A stretch of DNA of 6,042 nucleotides, taken from assembly GCA_022798855.1 (NCBI GenBank), contig JAAWNI010000138.1, forward strand, positions 1-6,042, in the 5' to 3' direction. The stretch comes from Lawsonibacter sp. (lineage in GTDB: Bacteria > Bacillota > Clostridia > Oscillospirales > Oscillospiraceae). Made by a program: the position numbers and the translations under genes. Position 1 is the stretch's first letter. Every line of letters begins with the position of its first letter. The notes below the pieces were generated by a model that searched no databases, had not been told where the DNA came from, and saw only the letters and a list, made by a program, of their open reading frames with translations. Positions 5,457 through 6,042 of this stretch are shown here, piece after piece.

Positions 5457-6042
5457 TTGACCAAAATCGACATTATCTCCGGATTTTTAGGGGCGGGCAA
5501 AACTACCCTCATCAAAAAGCTGCTGGACGAGTCCTTTAAAGGGGAGAAGATCGTCCTCATTGAGAATGAGTTCGGCGAGATCGGCATTGACGGCGGCTTC
5601 CTCAAGGACGCCGGGGTGGAGATCACCGAGATGAACTCCGGGTGCATCTGCTGCTCCCTGGTGGGCGACTTCGGCGCGGCGCTGAAACAGGTGCTGGCCG
5701 ACTACGCCCCCGCCCGGATCATCATCGAGCCCTCCGGGGTGGGCAAGCTGTCCGACGTCATCGCCGCCGTGGAGCGGGTCCAGGCCGAGAGCCCCGACCT
5801 CCACCTCAACAGCTTCGTCACCGTGGTGGACGCCGCCAAGGCCAAGGTTTATATGAAGAACTTTGGCGAGTTCTTCAACGACCAGGTGGAGCACGCCTGC
5901 GCCATCATCCTGTCCCGCACCCAGAAGATCGACCAGCACAAGCTGGACGGGGCGGCCGCCCTGCTGCGGGAGAAAAACCCCAAGGCCGCCATCCTCACCA
6001 CCCCCTGGGACCAGCTCACCGGGGCTCAGATTCTCTCCGCCA
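5457..6042 (+). CDS. CobW/P47K-family GTPase, 3' end beyond the window (partial)
   Basis: The first 195 residues of a COG0523-type P-loop GTPase, a family of metal chaperones or insertases that includes CobW, YjiA and ZNG1-like proteins. Seen here: Walker A GFLGAGKTT (9-17), ENEFGEIGID (36-45), the family metal-binding motif GCICC (Cys63, Cys65, Cys66), EPSG (91-94), and VVDAAK with Asp125. The position of the base-reading NKxD motif appears to hold SRTQ (153-156). The start is TTG 5457: an in-frame TGA at 5439-5441 rules out any earlier ATG, and AAAGGA (5441-5446) lies ten bases upstream. The nearby ATG 5438 is in another frame that soon stops. The usual C-terminal CobW_C domain would lie past the right edge. 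The metal and client protein cannot be told from this window. I recall close relatives in Clostridia with the same N-terminus and SRTQ, so it is probably intact. Confidence 0.88.
   Translation, partial: MTKIDIISGFLGAGKTTLIKKLLDESFKGEKIVLIENEFGEIGIDGGFLKDAGVEITEMNSGCICCSLVGDFGAALKQVLADYAPARIIIEPSGVGKLSDVIAAVERVQAESPDLHLNSFVTVVDAAKAKVYMKNFGEFFNDQVEHACAIILSRTQKIDQHKLDGAAALLREKNPKAAILTTPWDQLTGAQILSA

Overview
The window looks like a piece of chromosome from a GC-rich, low-oxygen member of the Bacillota, class Clostridia, most likely the Oscillospiraceae/Flavonifractor-like gut group. That placement is an inference. It rests on strongly GC-biased third codon positions, good Shine-Dalgarno sites, sigma-A type promoters, a TTG start, an S-layer-homology (SLH) anchored protease, a clostridial-looking variant of PurA, and G/C-rich hairpin repeats between genes. 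No phage, plasmid, CRISPR, tRNA or rRNA feature was seen.

Layout, left to right. Positions 1-130 are non-coding: a long imperfect palindrome (11-89) and a possible terminator for the first gene. Positions 131-1444 (minus) encode an NhaC-family Na+/H+ antiporter, read from a near-consensus promoter at 1478-1506 whose -35 box lies between the arms of a perfect 9-bp inverted repeat. Positions 1445-2088 form a roughly 640-bp divergent intergenic region. It holds that promoter, several hairpin repeats, a 132-bp element with 9-bp terminal inverted repeats (1729-1860), a second partial copy of that element (1884-1908), and the purA promoter (1990-2018).

Positions 2089-3381 (plus) encode adenylosuccinate synthetase, PurA, in a divergent form: the catalytic residues are kept but several substrate-pocket positions differ from the E. 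coli enzyme. After a 104-bp gap with no clear terminator, 3486-5351 (plus) encodes an exported S41-type serine peptidase (signal peptide, PDZ, S41 Ser/Lys dyad) with SLH repeats at its C-terminus, so it is predicted to be held on the cell wall. A second hairpin repeat (5358-5425) separates it from a CobW/P47K-family GTPase that starts at a TTG (5457) and runs off the right edge.

The four genes do not form an obvious pathway: ion homeostasis, purine synthesis, cell-surface proteolysis and metal-related GTPase. purA and the peptidase could share a transcript. The most interesting points are the related intergenic repeats with different but still paired stems, the S41-PDZ-SLH fusion, the altered PurA pocket, the GTPase without a normal NKxD motif, and the inverted repeat around the antiporter -35 box. 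I saw no clear new multi-gene system.
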